Shown here: positions 45,197 to 55,500 of the stretch, piece by piece
How positions within the stretch are numbered: position 1 is the stretch's first letter
Layout of the letters: every line of letters starts with the position of its first letter
Assembly (NCBI GenBank): GCA_023150615.1
Contig: JAKLKO010000002.1
Span: 296,775 to 360,774 of the forward strand
Length of the DNA: 64,000 nt
Source: Phycisphaerae bacterium
GTDB taxonomy: Bacteria > Planctomycetota > Phycisphaerae > UBA1845 > UTPLA1
Direction of reading: 5' to 3'
Notes under the pieces: generated by a model
Databases searched by the model: none
Seen by the model: the letters and a program-made list of their open reading frames with translations, nothing else
Told to the model about the DNA's origin: nothing
Position numbers and translations under genes: made by a program

Positions 45197-48100
45197 ATGC
45201 CTGCAACGAAACGGTGCGGACGGACCAGTTCTGTAATCATGACCGCTGCGGTCGCAGTGCAGTGTTTCGCATCGGCCGGGCTTTGGGCGGCCGTTCCGGC
45301 CCCTCCCAACGACACGCCCGGTACGGCCGCCGCAATCACGACGATTCCGGCCGTCGTTACCGGAAGCAATGTCAACGGCGACAACACGATTAACTCCACG
45401 ACGCTCGGCGGCCTCTCGCTCGTTCCGGGGCCCGACGTCTTCTACACCTTCACGCCGACGACGACCGGCGACTACTGGATCATGATGGTGCCGTGGATTC
45501 AGACCCCGGTGTACGGAAGCTCCGGAATCGGCCTTCCTGAGCCGAATCTATGCGTTTACGTGCGCGAAGTCGGGAGCGGCACGTTCGTCGCGGGGAGTAA
45601 CGCCAATGGACGCGATATTCCCGATACCGTCGTCGCGACGCTGACGGCGAGCACCACGTACGAAATCGTCATCGACAGCGCGGAACTCGAGACCCGGCGA
45701 CAGGCATTTGAATTCACCCTCATCGTCGCGGCCGCGCCAAGCGGCTCCGCGGAGGACTGCGCCGCCGACGCGATGATCTCCAACACACTGCCGAGCGCCG
45801 CGGTTAACACGCTCACCGGCGCGATCGATGACTTCACGTTCACTGAGGGCTCGGGCCGCTGCGACGTCGCGAACACAAGCGGATTGAACGTGGCCGGCCC
45901 CGACCACGTGTATCACTTCAAGACAGGCCCCAACCCCTCGGACGCGGGCGATTACGTCATCAGCCTGATCGCGGCTGGAAGTGTCTGGAACGGCTATATT
46001 TACGTCGCAGATTCATGCCCGCCGTTCCTGCCCCTCGGATGCCTCGGCGCAGCGAGCAACGTCGCGTTTACCCCGCCGCACTACGAGTCGATCGTCGTCA
46101 CGCTCGATTTCGACAAGGACTACTACATCGTCGTCGATTCGGCCACGCTGACGCTGCCCGATGCAAAGTACGCTCTCCTCATCGATCGCGCCGGCCAGCA
46201 CGACATCACCGAGATCGAGCCGAACAACACCTCCGGAACTGCGACGGGCCTGACCTCGGCCATTACTGACGGCGGGCAGATCATGGGCCCGGCCGACATC
46301 GACTTCTGGTCGTTGTCCGTCGCGGCGGGAGACCGCCTGTACGCGCTGCTCGACATCGGGAACACGCTCCTCACGAGCATCGACGGCGAGTTGCGACTCA
46401 TCAACTCCGACGGCATCGCCGTGCTCGAGCTCGACGACGACGACGGCGAGGGTGCGTCGTCCCCCTGGGCCGACCGCACGCTGCGAACATCCGCCCGATC
46501 GGCCGTGATCGCCGGCGCCCCCGTTCCCGCAAACGGCACGTACTTCCTGCGCGTCGATGCCTCGACGACCGCCGACGCGATCACGCGCTATCGGCTGCAC
46601 GCGGCGGTCGAACCCGCCAACCGGATTCCGACGCCGGAATGCGAGCCCAACGACACGGCACCCGCGGCCGACGGCGGCGCGAAGGCATTTTTTGCCGGCA
46701 CGATCCTGACTCAGGGCGACGTTGACATGTATGCGTTCTCGGCAACGGCCGGCGAACGCGTCCTGGTCTTTCTCGACGGAGACCCGGAGCGAGATAGCGG
46801 CGGCGACGCCGCAGATGACCCGCTTTCGCTTGACGGCGGCCTGGCCATCCGCGATCCGGCCGGAGACGTCCTGTTCTCCGACTGCGATGACAAGAGCGGC
46901 GTCGAGGCCGGGCAGGTCCCGGACTATCCGGGCGAGGCGATCTGGTTCACAGCGCCGACGACCGGGACGTACACGTTGGAGGTCTCCGGCGGCGATCTGA
47001 ACGACTTCGGCGCGGGCCGTACGTACCACCTGGCGATCTTCCGCAATGAGACCGCGCCCGCGCTGGCAGATGTCCGCGACCCGCAGATCGACAGCGTGAC
47101 GCCCAATTTCGCAAACGACACGCTCGCCGTGGTCGCCTCCGACAGCCAGGCCGGCGACGGCGGCATCTGTGCAGTGGCGCTGTCCGCATCGTCAAACAAC
47201 CTCGTGATCTCGAATCTCAGCTTTACGCCGGGCGATCCGAGCGTGAACTTCACGGTCGGCCTGATCAACCCGTCGCAGAGCGGCGATGGCAAAATCATCG
47301 TTACGGACTGCGCCGGCAATACGACCTGCCGGTACGTGTTGATTGACGCAACCAATCCGTCGTGCACCGGCTCGACCGTCAGCTCCAACCGGCGCACCTA
47401 TCGCAGCACGCACGCCCCGATCCATGCACCCGACAATCAGCCGTCGGGGCCCGGAATCGATGGCACGATCAGCGTTCCCGATTCCGGAACGATCTCCGAC
47501 GTCAATGTGACGGTCTGGATCGAGACCCTCTCCGCGCCCGACTGCGACGTCTTCCTCGAAAGCCCGCTCGGCACGCGCGTCGAGCTTGTCACGGACCGCG
47601 GCGGAACGGGCGCGGTGGACATTACGAACGCCACGTTCGACGATTCGGCAGCGTCCATCATGTCCGCGCTCTCGGCGGACGCCCCCTACACCGGAACGTG
47701 GAGACCGGAAGATCCGCTCCTGCTCGCGCAGTTAAACGGCCAAAACTGCCTTGGAACTTGGAAGCTCAATCTGCGCGACGACTCGGCCAGCAGTTCGACC
47801 GTCGGCGGCGGTTCGCGGCTCGTGAAGTGGTCGCTCGACATCGCGGCCGGATTCCCCAATCCGCAGGAATATCAGGGCATGGCCTCCGACGCGCAGGGAA
47901 TCAACTCTGTCGCGCTGGCGGGCGCGAACAACGTGTCGCTCACCCTGCCGCCCAGCTTCGATCCGGGCGATACGTCGGTCAGCTTCACGATCAATCTCGT
48001 CAATCCGGCCCTCAATGGCTCGTGCTTCGTCGTCGTGACGGACACGTCGGACAACGTCTGCCAGCAGTTTGTCTCACTCAACGGACTCACCGACTCGAAC

Positions 48101-50065
48101 AACCCGTCCAACTCGGGCAGCGTCAGCCGCAACATCGTCATCGGCGCCGAGGTCCTCGCGACCGTCCCCGCGGCGGTGCCCGCCGGTGTCGTGTCGACGC
48201 AACAAGTCACGGAGCCGATCACGGTCGGCGACGTTACCGTCGACATCACGGTCGACACGCTGGACGTCGGTCGCATCGCCTCCACGCTGACGCACGCCGG
48301 CCGGTTCGCGTCCCTGGTCAATCGCGTCGGCATGACGGAGCGCGGCAGCGTCGGACTGACCAAGGACAATATCGAAATCACGCTCGATGACGACGCCCCC
48401 GTCGCGGACGATGCGCACCTCGAGCCCGCGCTCGGCACGATCGAGTTCCTCGGACTGCACCAGCCCGACGGACGGGGCCAGTTCATCGGCGATGGAATCT
48501 CATCCGATCATCGCGACAACATGCTCTTTGCGCTCGCCGGGACGACGTCGACCGGCCCGTGGGACCTCTACGTCGCCGATTTCCGCCTGCAGGGCGCGTC
48601 GTCCGTCAAGGCCTTCTTCCGGCGCTGGCGGGCGACGATTGAGTCTCCGGGCGGACCGGAGCGCTATGTCGGCACCGCGCGAGACCCCTACCCCGGCGCG
48701 GGCATCTGCTCGATTGCCGTCGGCGGCGGGTCCACCAATCTGGCAGTCTCGTCGACCTTTACCGCCGGCGACGACGATGCCACGTATACGGTCACGCTCG
48801 TCAATCCGTCACAGCCGGGATCGGGCACGGTTGAAGTCATGGATTGCGCCGGTAACACGACCGTCGTTCCGATCAATCTGGCCGCGGCGCTCGCGGACCA
48901 ATCGCTGCCCGTCGTGACGGGCCTGACGGACTCCGGCACGCATCTGTTCAACGGTCACGCGACCGACAATCAACCCGGCGACAGCGGCATCACGTCCGTC
49001 ACGCTCGCGCCGCACTCGACCAATCTTCAGATCGTCTCGGTCACACCCAATCCGCCGAACGGCGCCGGGGCAGTCGATTTCGTGGTTGGTCTCATCAACC
49101 CGGCCGCGAACGGCCGCGGTTACGTGCGCGTGACCGACCAGACCGGGTACCGCGGCCACATCCTCGTCGAGATCGACGTCGTCGCGCCGCTGTGCAGCGG
49201 ATCGGTCAACACCGACAAGCGCTATCGGAGCGGTCCGGACCTGCCGGCCGCTCTGCCCGACAACAACCCGGGCGGCGTGCTGTCCAGCATCGTCGTGCCG
49301 GACCTCGACATCATCAGCGACGTCAATGTGACGCTGAACATCACGCATCCGTTTGACGACGACATCGATGCGTCGCTGACCAACCCGATTCCGGTTGTTC
49401 TCTTCAACGACATCGGGAGCACCGGCAACGACTTCATCCATACGACGATCGACGACGAGGCAGGCGCGCCGATCCCCGACTCGGCGTCGTCCGCGCCGTT
49501 CACCGGGTCATTCCAGCCGCAGGGCGGTCCCGCGCTGTTCGTGCTCGACGGCGTCCCGGCCGCCGGGACGTATACGCTCAAGATCGCCGACGATGCGGTG
49601 TTCAATGAAGGCACGTTCGAGAGCTGGTCGATCACGATCAGCTCAAACACGTTCCCGCAGCGGTACGCCGGACTCGCGCGGGACATCGAGTCGCTCGGTT
49701 CCGGTATCGAGTCGATTGAGCTGCTGCCCGGCGCGTGCAACCTGACGCTCACGGTCGACCCATTCACGCCGGGTGCGAAGCTGGTCGTATTCGAAGTGCG
49801 GCTGACCAACCCGGCCGGCTGTGGCCGCGGGATGGTTCGCGTCCGCGATCGGACCGGGAACGTGTGCGATCAGGTCGTGACGCTCAACGGCGCGTTTTGC
49901 ACGCCGGGCGACGTGGATCACAACGGGGTCGTGGACACCAACGACGTGGATGACTTCGTGCAGTTGCTGCTGTTCAGCGGCGACAACTGCGAAGCGGACG
50001 TCAACGGCGATGGAAAGGTCGATGGGCTCGACGAGCAGCCGTTCGTGGACGCCCTGATTCCGTAG
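45197..50065 (+). CDS. large secreted PPC / P-domain repeat protein with dockerin-type tail
   Basis: The ATG at 45197 follows AAAGGAGC and starts a signal peptide ending ASAGLWAAVP; the frame is open far upstream but only antisense to the subtilase. The 1622-residue product has an N-terminal beta region, then PPC-like domains opening ITEIEPNNTSGTATGL (about 335) and PTPECEPNDTAPAADG (about 478). Three proprotein-convertase P-domain-like units follow near residues 730, 975 and 1335, each with (D/S)(I/V)NVT or VDITV strands and a GTW/GTY-L-I/L-DD end. Between them are shorter repeated modules ending VTDxxGN or VxDCAGNT. The tail is a dockerin pair, GDVDHNGVVDTNDVDDF and ADVNGDGKVDGLDEQPF. No protease domain is present. 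Confidence 0.85.
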   Translation: MPATKRCGRTSSVIMTAAVAVQCFASAGLWAAVPAPPNDTPGTAAAITTIPAVVTGSNVNGDNTINSTTLGGLSLVPGPDVFYTFTPTTTGDYWIMMVPWIQTPVYGSSGIGLPEPNLCVYVREVGSGTFVAGSNANGRDIPDTVVATLTASTTYEIVIDSAELETRRQAFEFTLIVAAAPSGSAEDCAADAMISNTLPSAAVNTLTGAIDDFTFTEGSGRCDVANTSGLNVAGPDHVYHFKTGPNPSDAGDYVISLIAAGSVWNGYIYVADSCPPFLPLGCLGAASNVAFTPPHYESIVVTLDFDKDYYIVVDSATLTLPDAKYALLIDRAGQHDITEIEPNNTSGTATGLTSAITDGGQIMGPADIDFWSLSVAAGDRLYALLDIGNTLLTSIDGELRLINSDGIAVLELDDDDGEGASSPWADRTLRTSARSAVIAGAPVPANGTYFLRVDASTTADAITRYRLHAAVEPANRIPTPECEPNDTAPAADGGAKAFFAGTILTQGDVDMYAFSATAGERVLVFLDGDPERDSGGDAADDPLSLDGGLAIRDPAGDVLFSDCDDKSGVEAGQVPDYPGEAIWFTAPTTGTYTLEVSGGDLNDFGAGRTYHLAIFRNETAPALADVRDPQIDSVTPNFANDTLAVVASDSQAGDGGICAVALSASSNNLVISNLSFTPGDPSVNFTVGLINPSQSGDGKIIVTDCAGNTTCRYVLIDATNPSCTGSTVSSNRRTYRSTHAPIHAPDNQPSGPGIDGTISVPDSGTISDVNVTVWIETLSAPDCDVFLESPLGTRVELVTDRGGTGAVDITNATFDDSAASIMSALSADAPYTGTWRPEDPLLLAQLNGQNCLGTWKLNLRDDSASSSTVGGGSRLVKWSLDIAAGFPNPQEYQGMASDAQGINSVALAGANNVSLTLPPSFDPGDTSVSFTINLVNPALNGSCFVVVTDTSDNVCQQFVSLNGLTDSNNPSNSGSVSRNIVIGAEVLATVPAAVPAGVVSTQQVTEPITVGDVTVDITVDTLDVGRIASTLTHAGRFASLVNRVGMTERGSVGLTKDNIEITLDDDAPVADDAHLEPALGTIEFLGLHQPDGRGQFIGDGISSDHRDNMLFALAGTTSTGPWDLYVADFRLQGASSVKAFFRRWRATIESPGGPERYVGTARDPYPGAGICSIAVGGGSTNLAVSSTFTAGDDDATYTVTLVNPSQPGSGTVEVMDCAGNTTVVPINLAAALADQSLPVVTGLTDSGTHLFNGHATDNQPGDSGITSVTLAPHSTNLQIVSVTPNPPNGAGAVDFVVGLINPAANGRGYVRVTDQTGYRGHILVEIDVVAPLCSGSVNTDKRYRSGPDLPAALPDNNPGGVLSSIVVPDLDIISDVNVTLNITHPFDDDIDASLTNPIPVVLFNDIGSTGNDFIHTTIDDEAGAPIPDSASSAPFTGSFQPQGGPALFVLDGVPAAGTYTLKIADDAVFNEGTFESWSITISSNTFPQRYAGLARDIESLGSGIESIELLPGACNLTLTVDPFTPGAKLVVFEVRLTNPAGCGRGMVRVRDRTGNVCDQVVTLNGAFCTPGDVDHNGVVDTNDVDDFVQLLLFSGDNCEADVNGDGKVDGLDEQPFVDALIP

Positions 50066-50339
50066 ACGCCACCGACCATTCCCGACGTCCGGAGCGTGGT
50101 CGCGCGTGTGATTGCGCATGTCGCGCGGATCGTGCCTCGGCGACTCCGGGGATTGGCACCGCGACATCACCGCGCTGAAATGCGGCGGCCGCACGGCACG
50201 ATTGGTTTTCATCCCCTTCCGTACTTGTTGTGCGCTTCTGCTGCTGACGCCCCGGCGAACGTCGTCCCCCTGCTCGTACGGGCCACCTCGAACCACCGCG
50301 CCCGACTCATGCCGCAGCCGGGGCGAGAATGAAATGCAA
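50066..50339. other. non-coding gap
   Basis: Part of the 346-bp gap between convergent genes. Apart from the hairpin at its right side, nothing recognisable was seen here: no credible small gene, RNA or repeat. Confidence 0.4.
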
Positions 50340-50372
50340 AGGGGTCGGCGAGCGTCGTACCCGCCGACCCCT
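50340..50372 (-). terminator. intrinsic terminator downstream of the PEP-CTERM gene
   Basis: AGGGGTCGGCG (50340-50350) and CGCCGACCCCT (50362-50372) form a perfect 11-bp stem with an 11-nt loop, 40 nt past the stop of the minus-strand gene. On the minus strand it is followed by TTTGCATTTC. It may also stop read-through from the plus-strand gene ending at 50065. Confidence 0.7.
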
Positions 50373-50411
50373 GCACGAGATGTTGGTTCATCCGACCGGA
50401 AACCGCAGCGA

Positions 50412-51773
50412 TCAGCGGCGCCGGCGTCGTCCGAGCAATCCGCCCGCCGCCACGAGGAGCAGCGTCGCCGGCTCAGGAATCTCGATCAGAAACGCGCCGT
50501 CCCGACCGTCGGCCAGCACGCCCTCGAAGATCAGCCACTGGCCGTTCGGACTGATGACGAAGTTGTTCTCGACAGTCGAGATCGAAGCGAGAATCTGGCC
50601 GTCGATGATCGTCACGCCCTCCTGAACGAGGAGCATGTCGTTCATGAAGAGGCCGACATCCTTCGTGGTGTCGGGATCGTTCCAGTCGCCGAGCCAGAAC
50701 ACGTCGCCCGTGTCGTCGATCTGCACGTTGCCCGTGCCGAAGGACGTGAACGTGAAGACTCCGCCGATCGCCGGAAGGCTCGACCCCTCGCGTGCGATTA
50801 CCGTCGTCCCGTTCTTGACGATCAGGCCGTCGTCGGTCGTCGCGCCGTCAAGATCGCCAATCATGACCCAGTCGCCGCTGTTGTTCATGTGCAGGTTCAC
50901 GCCCGCCATCGAGCCCCAGTTGCGAAGCGCAACCGCCCCCGACGGCTGGCCCTCCTGTGCCAGCAGCACGTGGTTCACGCCGTCGTAGCGAAAGACGGCC
51001 GAGTCATCGCTGGTCGCGCCGGTGGAATCCGCCGAATAGAGAACCCATCCGCTGCTGTTGAACGCGCTGTCATGCGGGCCCGTGCCGAAGTCTTCTACCG
51101 TCCGTCCCGCGCCCAGCAATACGTCGCCTTCCTTCGCCAGCACCGTCTCGCCGAAGACGGCGGTGTTCACCCGAACGAGCGCCCGATCCACCGTGGTTGC
51201 GATCGCCGGATCATCAACCGATGCCACCAACAGAAGCTGATTGCTGTCGTTGATCTTGACGTCAAAAAACCCGATGTACGGCGTGTTGGGAGAAAACTGC
51301 GGCGCCGTCGAGATGTTGCTCTCCTGGATCACCAGGCTGGTATTCAGATAAACGCCGCTGTCATTGTTCGTACCGCCGGTCCCGCTCAGGAAGAAGTTGA
51401 AGCCGCTGTTGCCGCTCGCGTTGATGTTGATGGAGTCGAACGAATCGAGCGATGCACCCGCAGGCGACGCGAGCGCTTGTCCCTCGCGGATATACAGCGC
51501 ACCGGCCGCGTGTCCTGTGCCGCGCATCAGGACGCCGTCCTGATTTGTGTCCGCGTTCGTCGTGTCGGACTCGACGAGCCATTCGCCGGAGTTGTTGACT
51601 GCGGCGGCTTCCATCGCGGCGAAGCCGCTGGTGATGTTGCCGACTCCCGGGACGACTTGCCCTTCGATGACGATGGGCGTGATCGTGAGCGGCGCGGCGC
51701 CGTACGCGGACGTTGCGCCGACGACGAGCAGAATCGCCGCACACGATCGAATCAGGCTCCACAATCGGGACAT
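50412..51773 (-). CDS. PEP-CTERM-anchored secreted protein
   Basis: The ATG at 51773 follows AGGAGG by eight bases and gives 453 residues with a signal peptide (SLIRSCAAILLVVGATSAYG). The body consists of repeated units with NNSGEWLVESDTTNADTN, NNSGDWVMIGDLDGATTDD and DDTGDVFWLGDWNDPDTTKD, resembling the choice-of-anchor/DUF7453-type repeats seen at 18.8 kb. The C-terminus is a full PEP-CTERM sorting signal: IPEPATLLL, a hydrophobic stretch and a final run of arginines (GLLGRRRRR). Such proteins are processed by an exosortase. It is divergent from the Cys-repeat gene. Confidence 0.9.
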   Translation of the reverse strand: MSRLWSLIRSCAAILLVVGATSAYGAAPLTITPIVIEGQVVPGVGNITSGFAAMEAAAVNNSGEWLVESDTTNADTNQDGVLMRGTGHAAGALYIREGQALASPAGASLDSFDSININASGNSGFNFFLSGTGGTNNDSGVYLNTSLVIQESNISTAPQFSPNTPYIGFFDVKINDSNQLLLVASVDDPAIATTVDRALVRVNTAVFGETVLAKEGDVLLGAGRTVEDFGTGPHDSAFNSSGWVLYSADSTGATSDDSAVFRYDGVNHVLLAQEGQPSGAVALRNWGSMAGVNLHMNNSGDWVMIGDLDGATTDDGLIVKNGTTVIAREGSSLPAIGGVFTFTSFGTGNVQIDDTGDVFWLGDWNDPDTTKDVGLFMNDMLLVQEGVTIIDGQILASISTVENNFVISPNGQWLIFEGVLADGRDGAFLIEIPEPATLLLVAAGGLLGRRRRR

Positions 51774-52558
51774 GCTTCTTTCCTCCTCGCCGCGCGACCG
51801 AACGGTACGCACGACGTAATCTCGACACGCCGACGGCGACCCGACGAAGCGGGCCGGCTGGCGGGTCGTCGACAGACTCTCTCCCGGATTCAGCTTAACG
51901 GAATTACCTACCTCAGAGCAACCAGCACTCTCCGCGACCAGCCAGATTCGCGGACCGATGCACGTTCGAGGTCGCAGAACAGCCGGGGCGCGGTCGCTCA
52001 TTGTGGAATATAAGTCAAGAACAGACCAGCTCTTATGTGCAGAACTGCGGATACTGCTCCGCGGGCTTCGAACCGTGCGTCTCTGCATCCCGACGACGGT
52101 GCCGCGATGTCGACAATCGATCTGGCCGGGTTGGCTGACGGGCGTTGAAAGGAATGCATCTACGCGCCTACGTAGAAACACGTAGCCTGGGCAACAGATC
52201 GAAGCACCGTCGTCGGCGCAACGTTTGGTGGACAACGCGATTACGGATGCTCGAGCCGGCATCGCGCGTCGAGATTCCCGTCAATTCCCGGCGGGCTTTT
52301 TCCTTGCAACGCGAGTCGGCGTATTGGTATGCTCGAATTCGGTTTCTCTAGTCGGGTCGCAGAAATCCAGCTCGTACGCCACCCTTCGTGGTGACACAAC
52401 GAGGAGGGAATCTCGATATGGCGCCAACATGCGACCCGCGCAATCGGCCTATTCCCTCCAAAATCTCCAGTGTCGAATCAACCTCAATCGCGTCGTCGTC
52501 GACGATGTTCGTCCACTCCCGGTCTATCGCCTCAGACCCGGGAAAGAAGGAGCCGGCC
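51774..52558. promoter_or_regulatory. 785-bp divergent regulatory region before the Cys-repeat gene
   Basis: No gene was accepted here. A compact repeat at 52160-52185 has CTACG, the 8-bp palindrome CTACGTAG and CGTAG in order. A sigma-70-like pair for the plus strand is TTGCAA (52304-52309), 18 nt, TATGCT (52328-52333). A very strong ribosome site (GAGGAGGG) precedes ATG 52418, which is in frame with the downstream gene. The region is less GC-rich than its surroundings. Confidence 0.45.
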
Positions 52559-55500
52559 ATGTTGCGCGGTCAGAGCCTTTCAAATGCGTTCACATGCACA
52601 ATTCTGACGGTGCTGCTTTGTTGCACCGGCAGCGTAATGGCCGGACCGGGCGGAATCCCCTGCCCCTGTCTCGGCGACATCAACGGCGACGGAAGGGTCA
52701 ACGGCAAGGACGTACAGGAATTCGAACGCTGTCTCCAGAATCCCGCCGGCCCCGGCTGCGAATGCGCCGACATCGACGGCGACGGCGACGTTGACGCCGC
52801 TGACAAGGCTCTGCTGCTTGAGGGACTGCTCTACGGCGAGATCATCTGTCCGGGGCTGCCCACAATCGCCCCCGCCGAGCCGACGGCCTGCCCGATCGAC
52901 ATGACGAATTGTCCGACCGAACTGACGCGCTGTCCCCAAGACTTTACGCGTTGTCCTGCGGTCGCCACCGCGTGTACGTCTGCGCCGACCCTCTGCGAGG
53001 TCACGCTGTGCGGCGTGATCGCAACGCAATGTCCCCAGCAATTCTCGCAGTGCCCGGTCCAGCCGACGCTGTGCGGCGCCGCCGCGCCGACCGTCTGCCA
53101 GTTTACGATCTGCCCGGTCGTGCCGACACAGTGTCGCCAGCAGCCCACCTTGTGCGCCCCGACCAACTGCCCAGTGCAGGCGTCGGTCTGCCCCGCGCAG
53201 CCGAGCATCTGCCCGGTCGATCCTTCGATCTGTCCGCAGGCACTGACGACTTGTCCGCCGGCCGTGACGATCTGCCAGCAGGACGTGTCGGTCTGTCCGG
53301 CGTTCCACACCATCTGTCCCGACGTGATCACGCAGTGCACGTTTACCCAGTGCGCGATCGGCCATCGGACGTTCTGCCCGGCCAACGGCGTGCTCTGCCC
53401 GCCGCCGCCGCACGTGACGGTCTTCCCGCAGAACCCGACGTTCTGCCCGCGGATCCAGACGCAATGCCCGGACGCGTCGCCGACGATCTGCGAATACACC
53501 GTCTGTCCGGGCGTCTTTACGCAGTGCCCGGTCGAGGTCACGTTCTGTCCGCGTGAGTTTACGAGTTGCCCGTGCGATCCGACGCGATGCACGAGCGTAC
53601 TGACCGAGTGCCCGACGCGGCCGACGTTCTGCCCGCCCGATCCGCTCGGGTGCGACTTCACGTTCCTGCCGGCCGTGCCGACGTTCTGCGCCCTGACGGT
53701 GACGACGTGTCCGCCGACGCCGACGGTCTGCACACTGGCCGCACCGACGAGCTGCGCCGGGACCGTGACGGTCTGCCCGGCGACGCCGACGATCTGCGAC
53801 AGCATTCCGACGGGCTGCCCGAACGGCACGACGACCGTCTGTCCGGTCGAGCCGAGCTTCTGTCCGTCGCTACCGACGGCCTGCCCGGTCGTGCTGACCG
53901 AATGTCCGTGCGACCCGACGCGGTGCCGCATCATCGTCACCGAGTGCGGACCGTTTGATACGACTTGTCCGCAGGTGCCGACGATCTGCGAGCACACGAT
54001 CTGCGCCCCGGTCAACACGTTCTGCCCGAACGACGTCACGCACTGCCCGATCGGAACACCGGGCTGTGATTTCGTCACGTTCCTGCCGGTCGCGCCGACG
54101 GTCTGTCCGAATCCGCCGACGCAGTGCCAGCAGGGACCGACGATCTGTCCGACCGGCTTCACGCATTGTCCGCAGGATCCGACGCACTGCCCGACCGAGT
54201 TCTCGGTCTGTCCGTGCGATCCGACGCGCTGTCCCGCCCGCGACACCGAGTGTCCGCGTGCGCCGACGACGTGCTACGATGCGCCGACGCTTTGCGAATT
54301 CACGATCTGCCCGCACAATGCGACGTTCTGCCCGCCGCTGACGACGCAATGTCCGGAGCGGGCCACGCTGTGTCCGGGCGTCAATCCGACCGTCTGCGAG
54401 CAGACCTTCTGCCCGCCGATGCCGACGATGTGCCCGGTTCAGCCCACGCTGTGCGAGCCGACGATCTGCGCGACGGGCGCGCTCACGTATTGCCAGCCGA
54501 CGGTCTGCCCGATCGTCGACACGCAGTGTCCGCGCGAATTCTCGATCTGCCCGTGCGATCCGACGCGCTGTCCGGTCCAGGACACGCTCTGTCCGCCGTG
54601 GACGACGTCGTGTCCGCTCGTGCCGACGCAGTGCGAGTTCTCGGTCTGTCCGACGGTCGACACGTTCTGTCCGGCCAACGTGACGAATTGTCCGCTTGGA
54701 TCGTCGGATTGCGACCCGGTCACGATCCTGCCGGTCGCCCCGACGGTCTGTCCGGCGCCGCCGACCGAGTGCGTAACGGTTCCGACGCTGTGCCAGCACA
54801 CGATCTGTCCGCCCGCGTCGTTCACGCAGTGCCCGGCCGAGACGACGCGTTGCCCGTTCACGCGGACGAGCTGTCCGTGCGACCCAACCAACTGCCCGGG
54901 CACCCTGACGAACTGCCCGCAGAGCACGACGTTCTGTCCGCCGACGCCTGGCGGGTGCGACTTTACGTTCCTGCCGAGCATTCCGACGTTCTGCGCCTTC
55001 GCGAGAACGGTCTGTCCGGAAGTGATCACGATGTGCACGACCGGACTGCCGACGACGTGCTCGCCGGTCACGACCGTCTGCCCGGCGTGGGACACCCTCT
55101 GCCATTCGCAGCTCACGCTCTGCACGACCATCTCGACGGTCTGTCCGCCGACCGACACGATCTGCCCGGTCGTCGAAACGAGCTGTCCGATCGAGGTCTC
55201 GGTCTGTCCGTGCGATCCGACGCGCTGCCCGGTACAGGTCACGAACTGCCCCATCTACACGACGACCTGTCCGGAAGGCCCATCGTGCGGCCCGACGTTG
55301 TTCCCGAATCAGCCGACGTTGTGTCCGCCGATCAGCCCGTCGTGTCCGCCGCCGCCGGTCGGTGCGTGCTGCATTGACGGCGCGTGTTTCCCGATGACCG
55401 AGGCCGATTGTGCGGCGGCCGGGGGCGTCTGGTCGATCGACCCGTGTGGCGTGGCGGTCTGTCCGCCTGCGTTGACGGGTGCATGCTGCCGCGACGGCAC

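Noticed and set aside
52145..52351. Small basic 68-residue open frame with a Shine-Dalgarno-like GAAAGGA
   Set aside because: It has no recognisable family or domain and overlaps promoter-like and palindromic elements; it is more likely regulatory DNA.
52831..54246. Long minus-strand open frames under the heptad-repeat gene (also 53870-55930)
   Set aside because: They mirror the repeated codons of the plus-strand gene, giving G-Q-x-V or R-rich low-complexity text, and lack start signals and family similarity.
52889..55355. Regular short DNA repeats that could be read as a CRISPR-like array
   Set aside because: The periodicity is 21 nt and coding, the units are divergent, there are no constant repeats with unique spacers, and no cas genes are near.
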